A stretch of DNA of 64,000 nucleotides from Cytophagaceae bacterium. Its GTDB lineage: Bacteria > Bacteroidota > Bacteroidia > Cytophagales > Cyclobacteriaceae. The notes beneath the pieces are model-generated. The model was not told the DNA's origin. It made no database searches and worked only from the letters and a program-made list of their open reading frames with translations. The position numbers and the translations under genes are program-made. Where the stretch lies: assembly GCA_006969745.1 (NCBI GenBank), contig CP030886.1:3569234-3633233 (forward strand). The letters are read 5' to 3'. Below are positions 52,013 through 59,783 of the stretch, one piece after another. Positions within the stretch are counted from its first letter, which is position 1. Each line of letters opens with the position of its first letter.

Positions 52013-52598
52013 CTCGAAGTATCGAAACTTGATGTTGGCCAGAATGGCTTTTGTCCTGGCCGGATTGGCTTTGGCTATTGCCTCGCCTGATGGACTCAAT
52101 GGAGTAAATAAGCAACCCAATTTTATAGGGGTAATTGAGCTCGCAGAGAAGATTAAAAATAGAGAGGAATTTCTACTTGTAGACCTACGTGATTCTATTG
52201 CATTTGAAGCATTCCATATCCCAAAAGCTAAGAACATTCCCTTTGACGATTTTGACTATGGCTCATTAAATGAATCGGTTGTTATTTATTCAGGAGATGA
52301 CCTTCATACCAGAAGGATATGGGATTCACTACCTACAGCTCTAAGGGGAAAAACTTCTATTCTGTATGGAGGAATTCGAGATTGGTACGATTACTTACAA
52401 TATCCAACCCTGCCATTTGGCAAATATGTGTCTGATAAACAGCTATTTAAAAGAGTACATGACCTTTGTGAATACTATGGAGGCTACGCCGACTTTGCAG
52501 CAGACTCAACAATATTAGAATATTATAAAGTCGATCTGACTTCTGTGAAATGGCCCAAGGTCAAAGTAGGTGGTAAGCTTGTGAGAAAGGGATGCTAG
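52005..52598 (+). CDS. Membrane-anchored rhodanese-like protein lacking the catalytic cysteine
   Basis: A 197-residue protein from ATG 52005 (MDSSKYRNLMLARMAFVLAG); ATG 51999 is also possible. One membrane anchor (about 8-27) precedes a rhodanese domain (about 40-140) with FLLVDLRDSIAFEAFHIPKAKNIPF in pieces. The active-site place reads VVIYSGDDLHTRR, with Ser96 in place of Cys, so sulfur transfer by the usual route is not expected. A second region follows, ending VGGKLVRKGC with Cys197 and one more Cys in HDLCEYYGGY. It could be a sulfur-binding or docking subunit. Confidence 0.8.
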   Translation: MDSSKYRNLMLARMAFVLAGLALAIASPDGLNGVNKQPNFIGVIELAEKIKNREEFLLVDLRDSIAFEAFHIPKAKNIPFDDFDYGSLNESVVIYSGDDLHTRRIWDSLPTALRGKTSILYGGIRDWYDYLQYPTLPFGKYVSDKQLFKRVHDLCEYYGGYADFAADSTILEYYKVDLTSVKWPKVKVGGKLVRKGC

Positions 52599-52608
52599 AC
52601 AATTTATA

Positions 52609-53490
52609 ATGAAGAATATGAAATACTTGATTGCTCCAGTTTTAGTTTGTTTGCTGTCTTGTTCAGAAGAAAAAGAAAAGCCACAAAACACCCATCCTGT
52701 CTGGTCGCCTGACGGGTCTGCAATTGCCTATATCAATAATGAAGAAGGCACGCTCCAAGCAAATCCAATAGACTTTGAAATCTTTACTGTTAACGCAAAT
52801 GGCGGCAATGTAATGCAGCACACCTTCAATGATGTATTTGAAGCTGACCTTGCCTGGTCACAAGATGGAAATCTATTGGCATTCAAGTCGTACCAGGATG
52901 GAAACGATGAAGTTTATTTACTCGATTTAAGAAATGGTAATCAAGTAAACATTTCAAATCATACTGCTCGTGATAGCAGTCCACAATTTGTGAATGGTCA
53001 GCTTGTATACACATCCCAAAGAGATCATGAAGCGGGCGAGCTCTACGCATACAATTTTGCCAATGACTCCATAACGAGAGTTACATTCAATGATTATGAC
53101 GAATCTGGGGCCGTTTGGACAGCAGATGGTGAGTACATGGTGTTTAGCTCCAATCAAGACGGTGATGATGACCTGTATCTGGCCAAATCCAATGGAGATA
53201 GCTTGATTCAACTGACAAATAACCCATTAAACGATTGGTATCCTCAACTCTCTCCAGATGAAAATTCAGTCATGTTTACCTACGGAGACTGGGAAACAGA
53301 CCAATGGGAATTGAGGCTTTTAGATTTGGCTACATTAGAACAAACCACTATTCTGAGTGGCAATGATAGCGGCAATGCCAGTTGGCATCCTTCGGGAAGT
53401 TCCATTGCATATGGAAGTTCGAAGCTAGGAGACGGGCATATTTTTATCTACGATTTGATTACCCGGGAGGAAGTACGGTTGACAAAGTAA
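52609..53490 (+). CDS. TolB/PD40-type propeller lipoprotein
   Basis: A 293-residue lipoprotein (LVCLLSC, lipid Cys18). The mature part is a six-bladed WD40-like/PD40 propeller with repeats HPVWSPDGSAIAYIN, DLAWSQDGNLLAFKS, GAVWTADGEYMVFSS, YPQLSPDENSVMFTY and NASWHPSGSSIAYGS. Such proteins usually bind partners or peptides. It starts 10 bases after the rhodanese gene and ends 3 bases before the aminotransferase gene, so it is in the sulfur operon, where its role is unknown. Confidence 0.85.
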   Translation: MKNMKYLIAPVLVCLLSCSEEKEKPQNTHPVWSPDGSAIAYINNEEGTLQANPIDFEIFTVNANGGNVMQHTFNDVFEADLAWSQDGNLLAFKSYQDGNDEVYLLDLRNGNQVNISNHTARDSSPQFVNGQLVYTSQRDHEAGELYAYNFANDSITRVTFNDYDESGAVWTADGEYMVFSSNQDGDDDLYLAKSNGDSLIQLTNNPLNDWYPQLSPDENSVMFTYGDWETDQWELRLLDLATLEQTTILSGNDSGNASWHPSGSSIAYGSSKLGDGHIFIYDLITREEVRLTK

Positions 53491-53493
53491 AGA

Positions 53494-54873
53494 ATGCTAG
53501 CAACGCTCAATCACAATCGCCCTGTTGTAAACCAGTCTCTCGAAGACTACTTTCATTTTTTCCGGGAAAATATCATTGGAAAAGATAGCTTCATTGATAT
53601 TGGAGAAAGGAAGATGCTTCGCATGCTATATGCTGATTGGACTGCAAGTGGCAGATGCTATCGGCCGCTTGAAGATAAATTGATGCAGGATATATTGCCA
53701 TTCATCGCCAATACTCATACAGAGTCAAACTATATAGGGTCATTTATTACTGACAAATACCTGGAAGCCAGACAAGTAATAAAAAAACATGTAAATGCGA
53801 ATGATGATGACATCCTGATTTGCTATGGATCAGGTATGACTGACGTGGTAAACAAGTTTCAACGAATTCTTGGCCTCAGAACGGGTCTCGTTTCAGGAAA
53901 GCCTCCGGTAGTTTTCGTTACACATATGGAGCATCACTCAAACCACACAAGTTGGCTGGAGACTAGCTGCGAAGTGATTGTGGTTCCGCCTGATGCTGAT
54001 GGCTTAGTGTCTGTAAAAGAATTTGAATGTCAGGTCAATCGATTTCCCGATCGGCAAAAATTTGCGGCAATTACAGCATGTTCAAATGTTACCGGTATAG
54101 AAACGCCTTATCATGACATAGCAGAACTCATGCATCATCACAATGGATATTGTTTTGTGGATTTTGCGTGCTCAGCTCCTTATGTGCACATAGATATGCA
54201 TCCGGACGAGTATTCTTATCTAGACGCAATCTTTTTCTCTCCGCATAAATTTTTGGGCGGACCCGGATCGTCAGGAGCCCTTTTGTTCAATCGAAAACTA
54301 TATACCAATGATGCACCGGATGTATCGGGTGGTGGCACAGTGGAATGGACTAATCCATGGGGTGGGAGAAAGTATATTGATCACATCGAAGAAAGAGAGG
54401 ATGGAGGCACTCCTGCTATTCTTCAAACCATTCGAGCCTCGCTTGCCATTCAGCTAAAGGAACAAATGGGTATTGAGGAAATATCTCTCAGAAAAGAACA
54501 ATTGATGGATATTCTTTGGAATGGATTACATAAGATCGCTGGGGTAAACATTTTGGCAGGATCTGTGAGAAAAAGACTTGGCATCCTATCAATAACATTT
54601 GACAATGTTCACTACGACGATGCGGTACAAGCGCTCAATGATCAATTTGGAATACAGGTACGTGGCGGATGTTCATGTGCAGGAACTTACGGCCACTATC
54701 TTTTTGATATAAACGCAGAGGAGTCCAAAGTGATTACCAATGCAATTGATAATGGTAATTATGACCTGAAGCCGGGATGGGTAAGAATATCCATACATCC
54801 TACGATGAGCGATGATGAGATCGATTATATATTAGGCGCAATTAATGAGGTTGCGGGTGTCAGCCGACATTAA
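53494..54873 (+). CDS. Class V PLP aminotransferase, cysteine-desulfurase-like
   Basis: A 459-residue PLP enzyme of the class V family that includes cysteine desulfurases. The PLP lysine is Lys252 in FFSPHKFLGGPGSSG; DADGLVSVKEFECQV and FVDFACSAPYVHID carry the cofactor Asp. A Cys-rich loop near the end, RGGCSCAGTYGHYLF, is where desulfurases place their persulfide cysteine, but it resembles the MocoS-like branch more than IscS or SufS. Sulfur release from cysteine or another substrate is therefore inferred. It closes the six-gene operon starting with the exported rhodanese. Confidence 0.84.
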   Translation: MLATLNHNRPVVNQSLEDYFHFFRENIIGKDSFIDIGERKMLRMLYADWTASGRCYRPLEDKLMQDILPFIANTHTESNYIGSFITDKYLEARQVIKKHVNANDDDILICYGSGMTDVVNKFQRILGLRTGLVSGKPPVVFVTHMEHHSNHTSWLETSCEVIVVPPDADGLVSVKEFECQVNRFPDRQKFAAITACSNVTGIETPYHDIAELMHHHNGYCFVDFACSAPYVHIDMHPDEYSYLDAIFFSPHKFLGGPGSSGALLFNRKLYTNDAPDVSGGGTVEWTNPWGGRKYIDHIEEREDGGTPAILQTIRASLAIQLKEQMGIEEISLRKEQLMDILWNGLHKIAGVNILAGSVRKRLGILSITFDNVHYDDAVQALNDQFGIQVRGGCSCAGTYGHYLFDINAEESKVITNAIDNGNYDLKPGWVRISIHPTMSDDEIDYILGAINEVAGVSRH

Positions 54874-54965
54874 TCATTTGTTAAATTTTAGAATCTTTAA
54901 TTTTTTTTAGCCGTTAGTGTAATAAATTAGTTGTTGAGGGTACTAATTACCTAAACACCTGAAAG

Positions 54966-55193
54966 ATGAAAACGATCAAGAAATCTAAAAGTATTCAAAT
55001 TGTTGCCTTGGCTTTAGGGTTATTAGTAAGTGGATTGGTGCTAGCCCAGGGATTCAACTCAAACAATAAGGAATTGACAGAAAAAAAAGGATCGCTTGAG
55101 TCATTTAAGAAGACCATCAAGAACAATAAAAACCTGATTGTGAATTCCTATCTACTTGGTGTGTCGATTTTCAAAGAGACCTCAGACAAATAA
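54966..55193 (+). CDS. Small exported or membrane-anchored protein
   Basis: A 75-residue protein with a hydrophobic start (QIVALALGLLVSGLVLAQGF) that can be a signal peptide or anchor, followed by a short basic, polar part ending KETSDK. It begins after a 92-base gap with A/T-rich tracts and possible but unconvincing promoter elements. Its stop is directly next to the end of the convergent arfB gene. No family was recognised. Confidence 0.55.
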   Translation: MKTIKKSKSIQIVALALGLLVSGLVLAQGFNSNNKELTEKKGSLESFKKTIKNNKNLIVNSYLLGVSIFKETSDK

Positions 55194-55601
55194 TCATATT
55201 GGCTTTTGACGCCATTTTTTCTTTTCACTGTGCTTTTTTTTCTCCTCTAATCGTTTCCGTTTTGCGGCTTTGCTTGGTGTTGTAATTTTTCTGTTTTTCT
55301 TCTGAATAAATGCCTTAGCAAGCAATCTATCGAGCTTTTTAAAAGCAATTTCTTTGTTCTTTATCTGTGACCTTTTACCATCAGCTGTCACTATAAGCTC
55401 ACCATCTTTTGTCAACTTGGATTTATGAGCAGCTTTAATCAATTCCTTTTCTACATCTGACAATACCCGGGATTGATCAACATTGAATCGAAGTACAACT
55501 TTAGTTTCTACTTTATTGACATGCTGACCTCCCGGGCCACCACTTCGTGCAGTGGTAAGCATCACTTCTTTTCGTATTTGACTGATCGAAACTCGCTTCA
55601 T
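55194..55601 (-). CDS. arfB: Alternative ribosome-rescue factor / peptidyl-tRNA hydrolase ArfB
   Basis: A 135-residue release-factor-like protein that frees peptides from ribosomes stalled on broken mRNA. The catalytic Gly-Gly-Gln is in SGGPGGQHVNKVETKVVLRF (split: GGPGGQHVNK). The carboxy-terminal tail is highly basic (RKRLEEKKKHSEKKKWRQK), as needed to enter the empty mRNA channel. The gene is alone, and its promoter region is shared with that of the divergent PadR gene. Confidence 0.93.
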   Translation of the reverse strand: MKRVSISQIRKEVMLTTARSGGPGGQHVNKVETKVVLRFNVDQSRVLSDVEKELIKAAHKSKLTKDGELIVTADGKRSQIKNKEIAFKKLDRLLAKAFIQKKNRKITTPSKAAKRKRLEEKKKHSEKKKWRQKPI

Positions 55602-55666
55602 GGATGAAAATTCTGGCTTTAAAAGCTTGTCCTCATTGATTTAATATACTGCCTATCGGTTCTAAT

Positions 55667-55735
55667 TTTATTTGTTTCTATTTTATCGAAACAAATAAAT
55701 CTTTACTTTCGTAAGTATATCTGCAAAATAGAAAC
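55667..55735. promoter_or_regulatory. Inverted repeats before padR, likely PadR operator
   Basis: TTTATTTGTTTC (55667-55678) and GAAACAAATAAA (55688-55699) are perfect 12-base arms with a 9-base spacer. GTTTCTATTTT (55674-55684) also has an exact inverted partner, AAAATAGAAAC, at 55725-55735. Overlapping dyads built on GTTTC/GAAAC directly upstream of a PadR repressor gene suggest autoregulation of the regulator-permease unit. Confidence 0.6.
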
Positions 55736-55763
55736 TAATACTTTCTAAATAATTATAATTCTT

Positions 55764-56102
55764 ATGAAAGGAACAAATCTGGGAGAATTTGAAGAGCTAC
55801 TGTTGCTAGTCGTGCTAATACTACAAGAGGAAGCATACATGCTTAGGATTAAAGAGGAGATTAAAAATCAAGTCAATAGATCCATTTCAATGGGAGCCTT
55901 GCATACCACACTCAATAGACTTGAACAAAAGGACTTCCTCAAATCCGAAATGGGAGGAGCTACAAAAGAAAGGGGAGGAAGAAGAAAACGGATCTATGAA
56001 TTGACCGCTGATGGCAAGTCTGCTTTGAATGAGGTAAAAAACCTCCGCGCCAATCTCTGGGATCAGGTCCCTTCATTCGAACTAAAATTCGCATATGTCT
56101 AA
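55764..56102 (+). CDS. PadR family transcriptional repressor
   Basis: A 112-residue winged-helix regulator of the short PadR class. It reads LGEFEELLLLVVLILQEEAYML across the first helices, RSISMGALHTTLNRLEQKDFLKS in the helix-turn-helix (split: ISMGALHTTLNRLE) and GGRRKRIYELTADGKSALNE in the wing. It overlaps the permease gene by 8 bases, a common pairing in Bacteroidota in which PadR represses its own transporter. Dyads 29-97 bases upstream are the probable operator. Confidence 0.92.
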   Translation: MKGTNLGEFEELLLLVVLILQEEAYMLRIKEEIKNQVNRSISMGALHTTLNRLEQKDFLKSEMGGATKERGGRRKRIYELTADGKSALNEVKNLRANLWDQVPSFELKFAYV

Positions 56103-58692
56103 TTCAACAAACCCTCCAAAATTTTCACTGAAACTCATTCGCTGGTTTTGTAAGGATGAGTTGGTGGAAGAACTGCAAGGTGATTTGGAGGAGTATTATG
56201 CGATAACCAGGCAAAATGTATTCAAAGGACTAAAATACTGGTACCAGGTTTTTAATTACCTGAGACCATCAACACTCAAATCATTCAAAAACTCAAACAC
56301 TGGAGCCATGTTCATTTTTAATCCCATTCTTACCTTAAGAAATTTGTACAGACATATATCCACCTCGATAATCAGCCTTTTTGGCTTTACGATGGGGTTA
56401 GTTGCGACCATTTTTCTGTACTTCTACATCTATTCGGAGGTAACGACGGATCGATTTCATCAAGATGTGGATCAGATCTATCGTGTTTTGCGTGTATCTG
56501 AGATGAATGGCACACCGTACCGAATCGGAGTTACATCTGTACCTTACGCAAATGCGTTGATTTCAGACTATCCTTCAGACGTGATGGCTACCACACGAGC
56601 CGTGCCTGAAAATGGGCTGGTGGCTGTTGATGAGAAGAGATTCATGGAGGACGACCTGTTGTTTGCCGATAAAAACTTCTTCCAGTTTTTCTCATACCCG
56701 CTAGCGGTGGGCAACGAGGAGACTGTTCTGGCAACTGCCAACTCTGCAGTCCTTACCAAATCGGCTTCAAAAAAATATTTTGGTGACGAAAATCCAGTTG
56801 GAAAAATCATTGTGGTGGATAATGAGTACGAATTTATTGTCTCAGGGGTCTTGGATGAAATTCCAGGCAATACTCATTTGGACTTTAGCATTGTTCTGTC
56901 CATTGAGTTGCTTGAACGATTTGAATGGTTTGATGGCTGGTGGAACAATAGTTTGAATACATATGTGAAAATCCCGACCACTCAGCAAGCCACAAATTTG
57001 AATAGCAAGCTCGATCAGTTCATGGACAAATACATGGGTGAGGATTTTAAGAAGTCTGGCAATAGGGTGGGACTTGAGCTTGAGCCATTGGCAGACATAT
57101 ACTTCAATAATCAAACCCGATACGATTTTGCAAAGCATGGAAGCTTTTCATCGATCTTAACTCTCGGCGCTGTGGCAATCGCAATATTATTCATTGCGTG
57201 TTTCAACTATGTCAACCTGTCCATTGCTCAATCATTTATGAGAGCCAAAGAAGTTGGTGTAAGGAAAGTTTTGGGTGGATCAAAATGGCGTTTGATTCTA
57301 CAATTCCTAAGTGAGTCATTGATGATTTTGTTCTTTTCTATTCTCATATCGGTGGGAATATGCGAGTTACTTACACCTGCATTTAATTCGTTCTTCGGTC
57401 TTGACGTGACTTTAAACTGGATGGATAGTAACGTCCTGCTATTCTTTTTCTCATTGACAGTCGTAATACTTCTTAGCTCTGGGGTTTATCCTGCTATTTT
57501 ACTTTCATCGTTTAAATCTGTCTCTATTTTGAAAGGCAGTAAGTTGACCTCTGGAAAGAATGTGGGTTTGCGAAAGGCACTCGTTGTTACCCAATTTTCC
57601 ATATCTATTTTTCTGATAGTAGCATCAATGCTTATTTCAGTTCAAACCAATTACCTGCATTCGAAAGACCTTGGCTTTGACAAAGATGCGATTGTTCTGA
57701 TCGACCTCAATAATTCGGAGATTCGCTCACAGCGAGAACAATTTAAAGATCGCCTCCTGGCAAACGCTAATGTCATGGGTGCAACCATGGTTTCGGGTGA
57801 GCCCGGTGGTTTTCATGATGCATCTAGTTTTAATGTAACTGGAGTTTCAGAGTCACATCGCATGCGTACGCTCTTCACTGATACGGATTTTTTCAATGTT
57901 CTGGGAATCGATATCGTGGCTGGGAGGAACTTCTCTTCTGAAATTACATCAGACCAGGAACATGCAGTTATCCTCAATGAAAGATCGGTTCTGGAGTTGG
58001 GGTTGAATCCTGAAGACGTAGTAGGAAGAAAAGTAACTATGCCGGGGTGGGACATTCATAATGCGCCTGTCATCGGTGTAGCTGCAGATTACCACTTCAG
58101 CACCTTAAAAGATGAAATAGAGCCTCTGGCGATACTTTCCGGAGGCTTTCAAAGGAAGCTTGCCGTTAAAATCAATATGGCTAAAGTGAAGGATGGCCTT
58201 CTTTTCATTGACAAAACCTTTGCGGAGCTCGCACCTGGTTTTCCAATGTCCTACGAATTTTTGGATGATAGTCTTAAAGCGCTGTATGAAAAGGAGCAAC
58301 AGCAGGCCAAGGTGTTTAGTGCCTTCTCTGCATTGTCGATATTGCTTGCTTGCCTTGGTATTTTCGGACTGGCGGCCTATGCATCTCAGCAAAGACAAAA
58401 GGAACTTGGAATACGTAAGGTTTTAGGAGCGACAGCCCAGCAAATAATAGGGCTGATCTCAAAAGAATTTGTGTGGCTTGTTTTTGTTGCCTCCTTGATT
58501 GCAATACCAGTCGTATGGTACTTTATAAGGAAGTGGCTCGGTGGATATGCGTACCGAATTGAGGTGATTGATCATTGGTACACTTTTGCAATAGGAGGCA
58601 TTACCACCGTATTGATTGCACTTATTACAGTATCTGTAAAGACGTATCGTGCTGCCATATCTGATCCTACAGAAAGCATCAGGAATGAATAG
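56095..58692 (+). CDS. MacB/FtsX-type ABC permease with prefix domain
   Basis: An 865-residue permease. Residues 1 to about 75 are the permease prefix domain (LIRWFCKDELVEELQGDLEEYY), typical for PadR-linked permeases. Two MacB-type halves follow, each with a periplasmic domain and FtsX helices, with matching motifs VGVRKVLGGSKWRL and LGIRKVLGATAQQI at the coupling region. No ATP-binding subunit is encoded nearby, so it must use one from elsewhere. The substrate is unknown; defence against membrane stress or peptides is often proposed for such pairs. A strong hairpin follows the gene. Confidence 0.9.
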   Translation: MSNSTNPPKFSLKLIRWFCKDELVEELQGDLEEYYAITRQNVFKGLKYWYQVFNYLRPSTLKSFKNSNTGAMFIFNPILTLRNLYRHISTSIISLFGFTMGLVATIFLYFYIYSEVTTDRFHQDVDQIYRVLRVSEMNGTPYRIGVTSVPYANALISDYPSDVMATTRAVPENGLVAVDEKRFMEDDLLFADKNFFQFFSYPLAVGNEETVLATANSAVLTKSASKKYFGDENPVGKIIVVDNEYEFIVSGVLDEIPGNTHLDFSIVLSIELLERFEWFDGWWNNSLNTYVKIPTTQQATNLNSKLDQFMDKYMGEDFKKSGNRVGLELEPLADIYFNNQTRYDFAKHGSFSSILTLGAVAIAILFIACFNYVNLSIAQSFMRAKEVGVRKVLGGSKWRLILQFLSESLMILFFSILISVGICELLTPAFNSFFGLDVTLNWMDSNVLLFFFSLTVVILLSSGVYPAILLSSFKSVSILKGSKLTSGKNVGLRKALVVTQFSISIFLIVASMLISVQTNYLHSKDLGFDKDAIVLIDLNNSEIRSQREQFKDRLLANANVMGATMVSGEPGGFHDASSFNVTGVSESHRMRTLFTDTDFFNVLGIDIVAGRNFSSEITSDQEHAVILNERSVLELGLNPEDVVGRKVTMPGWDIHNAPVIGVAADYHFSTLKDEIEPLAILSGGFQRKLAVKINMAKVKDGLLFIDKTFAELAPGFPMSYEFLDDSLKALYEKEQQQAKVFSAFSALSILLACLGIFGLAAYASQQRQKELGIRKVLGATAQQIIGLISKEFVWLVFVASLIAIPVVWYFIRKWLGGYAYRIEVIDHWYTFAIGGITTVLIALITVSVKTYRAAISDPTESIRNE

Positions 58693-58708
58693 TTTTTCAT
58701 CATAGTTT

Positions 58709-58734
58709 AAGATAGCCTCCCAGGAGGCTATCTT
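58709..58734. terminator. Hairpin between convergent genes
   Basis: AAGATAGCCTCC and GGAGGCTATCTT form a perfect 12-base inverted repeat with CA in the middle, between the stops of the permease (+) and the DUF2892 gene (-). It has no clear U-tract on either strand, so it may act as a bidirectional stem that ends or protects both transcripts. Confidence 0.65.
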
Positions 58735-58735
58735 A

Positions 58736-58948
58736 TCATTTGCTTTCCTTTACCGGACATGTATTAAGTCCGAAAATAGCATAGAGCGGACAGAAGCTTA
58801 CGAAGCTTGTGATAGCAAAAACTGTTGCTATAATGAGCAGAACCAAACCAAGGGTTCCGGTTACAGCATTTGTAAAGTATAGGTATGCAATTACTGCTGT
58901 GATGAGCAATCGAACTATCCGATCTGCTGATCCCATATTCTTTTTCAT
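58736..58948 (-). CDS. DUF2892 membrane protein, YgaP-like
   Basis: A 70-residue protein with two helices (LLITAVIAYLYFTNAVTG and LLIIATVFAITSFVSFCPLY) and the family word SFCPLYAIFGLNTCP, with two cysteines. DUF2892 is the membrane half of YgaP, whose other half is a rhodanese, so a link with sulfane sulfur is plausible. It lies downstream of a Crp/Fnr gene with a 32-codon ORF between, read in the same direction. Confidence 0.85.
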   Translation of the reverse strand: MKKNMGSADRIVRLLITAVIAYLYFTNAVTGTLGLVLLIIATVFAITSFVSFCPLYAIFGLNTCPVKESK

Positions 58949-58959
58949 GGCATTATGAT

Positions 58960-59058
58960 TTAGTTAGACATAAATTCAATGACAAGAACAATTCCGTAGA
59001 CTATGCTGATGCATATGATGCATATACCAACCAGTTTTGCGGCTTTTTCCCTGTTCAT
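58960..59058 (-). CDS. 32-residue membrane peptide between Crp/Fnr and DUF2892 genes
   Basis: A small ORF from ATG 59058: MNREKAAKLVG followed by one hydrophobic stretch (ICIICISIVYGIVLVIEF) and a short polar tail. It sits between the Crp/Fnr stop (45 bases upstream) and the DUF2892 start (11 bases downstream), all leftward. Basic start, single helix and tight spacing argue for a real membrane peptide. Two cysteines lie at the start of the helix. Length and lack of homologues known to me keep confidence low. Confidence 0.45.
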   Translation of the reverse strand: MNREKAAKLVGICIICISIVYGIVLVIEFMSN

Positions 59059-59103
59059 GGGATCAAAGCTAAATGATGGCTCATTCGAAAACAGTGACTT
59101 TGG

Positions 59104-59727
59104 TCACCGCCCTTTTATCTCGATACTATTCGTGTGCTGATAAACTTTTCCTTCCAATTCGAGCTTTTTCATCACACGGGAAATTACCTCTCGGGCTGTA
59201 CCAAGTTCGTTTGCAATTTGCCTGTGAGATACTTTTATAGGATTCTCTTTTTTCAGTTTAGACCGCTCTATTAAGTAGTCCAGCAGACGCTTATCCATTT
59301 TGTCAAATATTACATGACTGATGGTGTCCAATAGTTCACTATATCGAAGATTGTATTGCTGGTAAAAGAGCGTGTTGATACTTGGGAATTGAGTGATCCA
59401 TCCGGCTACCTCACCCACTGGGAGGAGTAAGATTCGCGAATCCTCTTCTGTGACGGCATGAATTTTACTTGGATCATTTTGAAGGCTTGCTGCGAATGAC
59501 ATGATGCAGCTTTCCTGTGGTCGAATGTAGTAAAGCAAAAGCTCTTTTTCTTTGAACCTTGAAAACACTTTGACCAATCCTTTCAAGACAATTGGAATCA
59601 CTTTGACAAACTGTCCCTCTCTAAGAATCTCAGTATCCTTTGGTATCTCCTTTACAACAGATGAATGCTCAATTTTATCCAGCAGATCTGTCCCCAGAAA
59701 AGAAAGTGATTGATGTATTTCATTCAT
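59104..59727 (-). CDS. Crp/Fnr family transcriptional regulator
   Basis: A 207-residue regulator from ATG 59727 (MNEIHQSLSFLGTDLL). The cyclic-nucleotide-type beta barrel (about 15-130) is followed by a winged helix with SHRQIANELGTAREVISRVMKKLE. The recognition helix has E-x-x-S-R, the FNR set that reads TTGAT half-sites. It has no iron-sulfur cysteine cluster; the only cysteine is in RPQESCIMSF. It precedes the 32-codon ORF and DUF2892 gene. A thiol or persulfide signal at that cysteine is possible but not shown. Confidence 0.9.
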   Translation of the reverse strand: MNEIHQSLSFLGTDLLDKIEHSSVVKEIPKDTEILREGQFVKVIPIVLKGLVKVFSRFKEKELLLYYIRPQESCIMSFAASLQNDPSKIHAVTEEDSRILLLPVGEVAGWITQFPSINTLFYQQYNLRYSELLDTISHVIFDKMDKRLLDYLIERSKLKKENPIKVSHRQIANELGTAREVISRVMKKLELEGKVYQHTNSIEIKGR

Positions 59728-59783
59728 TGGATAAAGATAGTATCGATGCACATTCCTCGAAACCATCTTAGAACCATAAAAAA

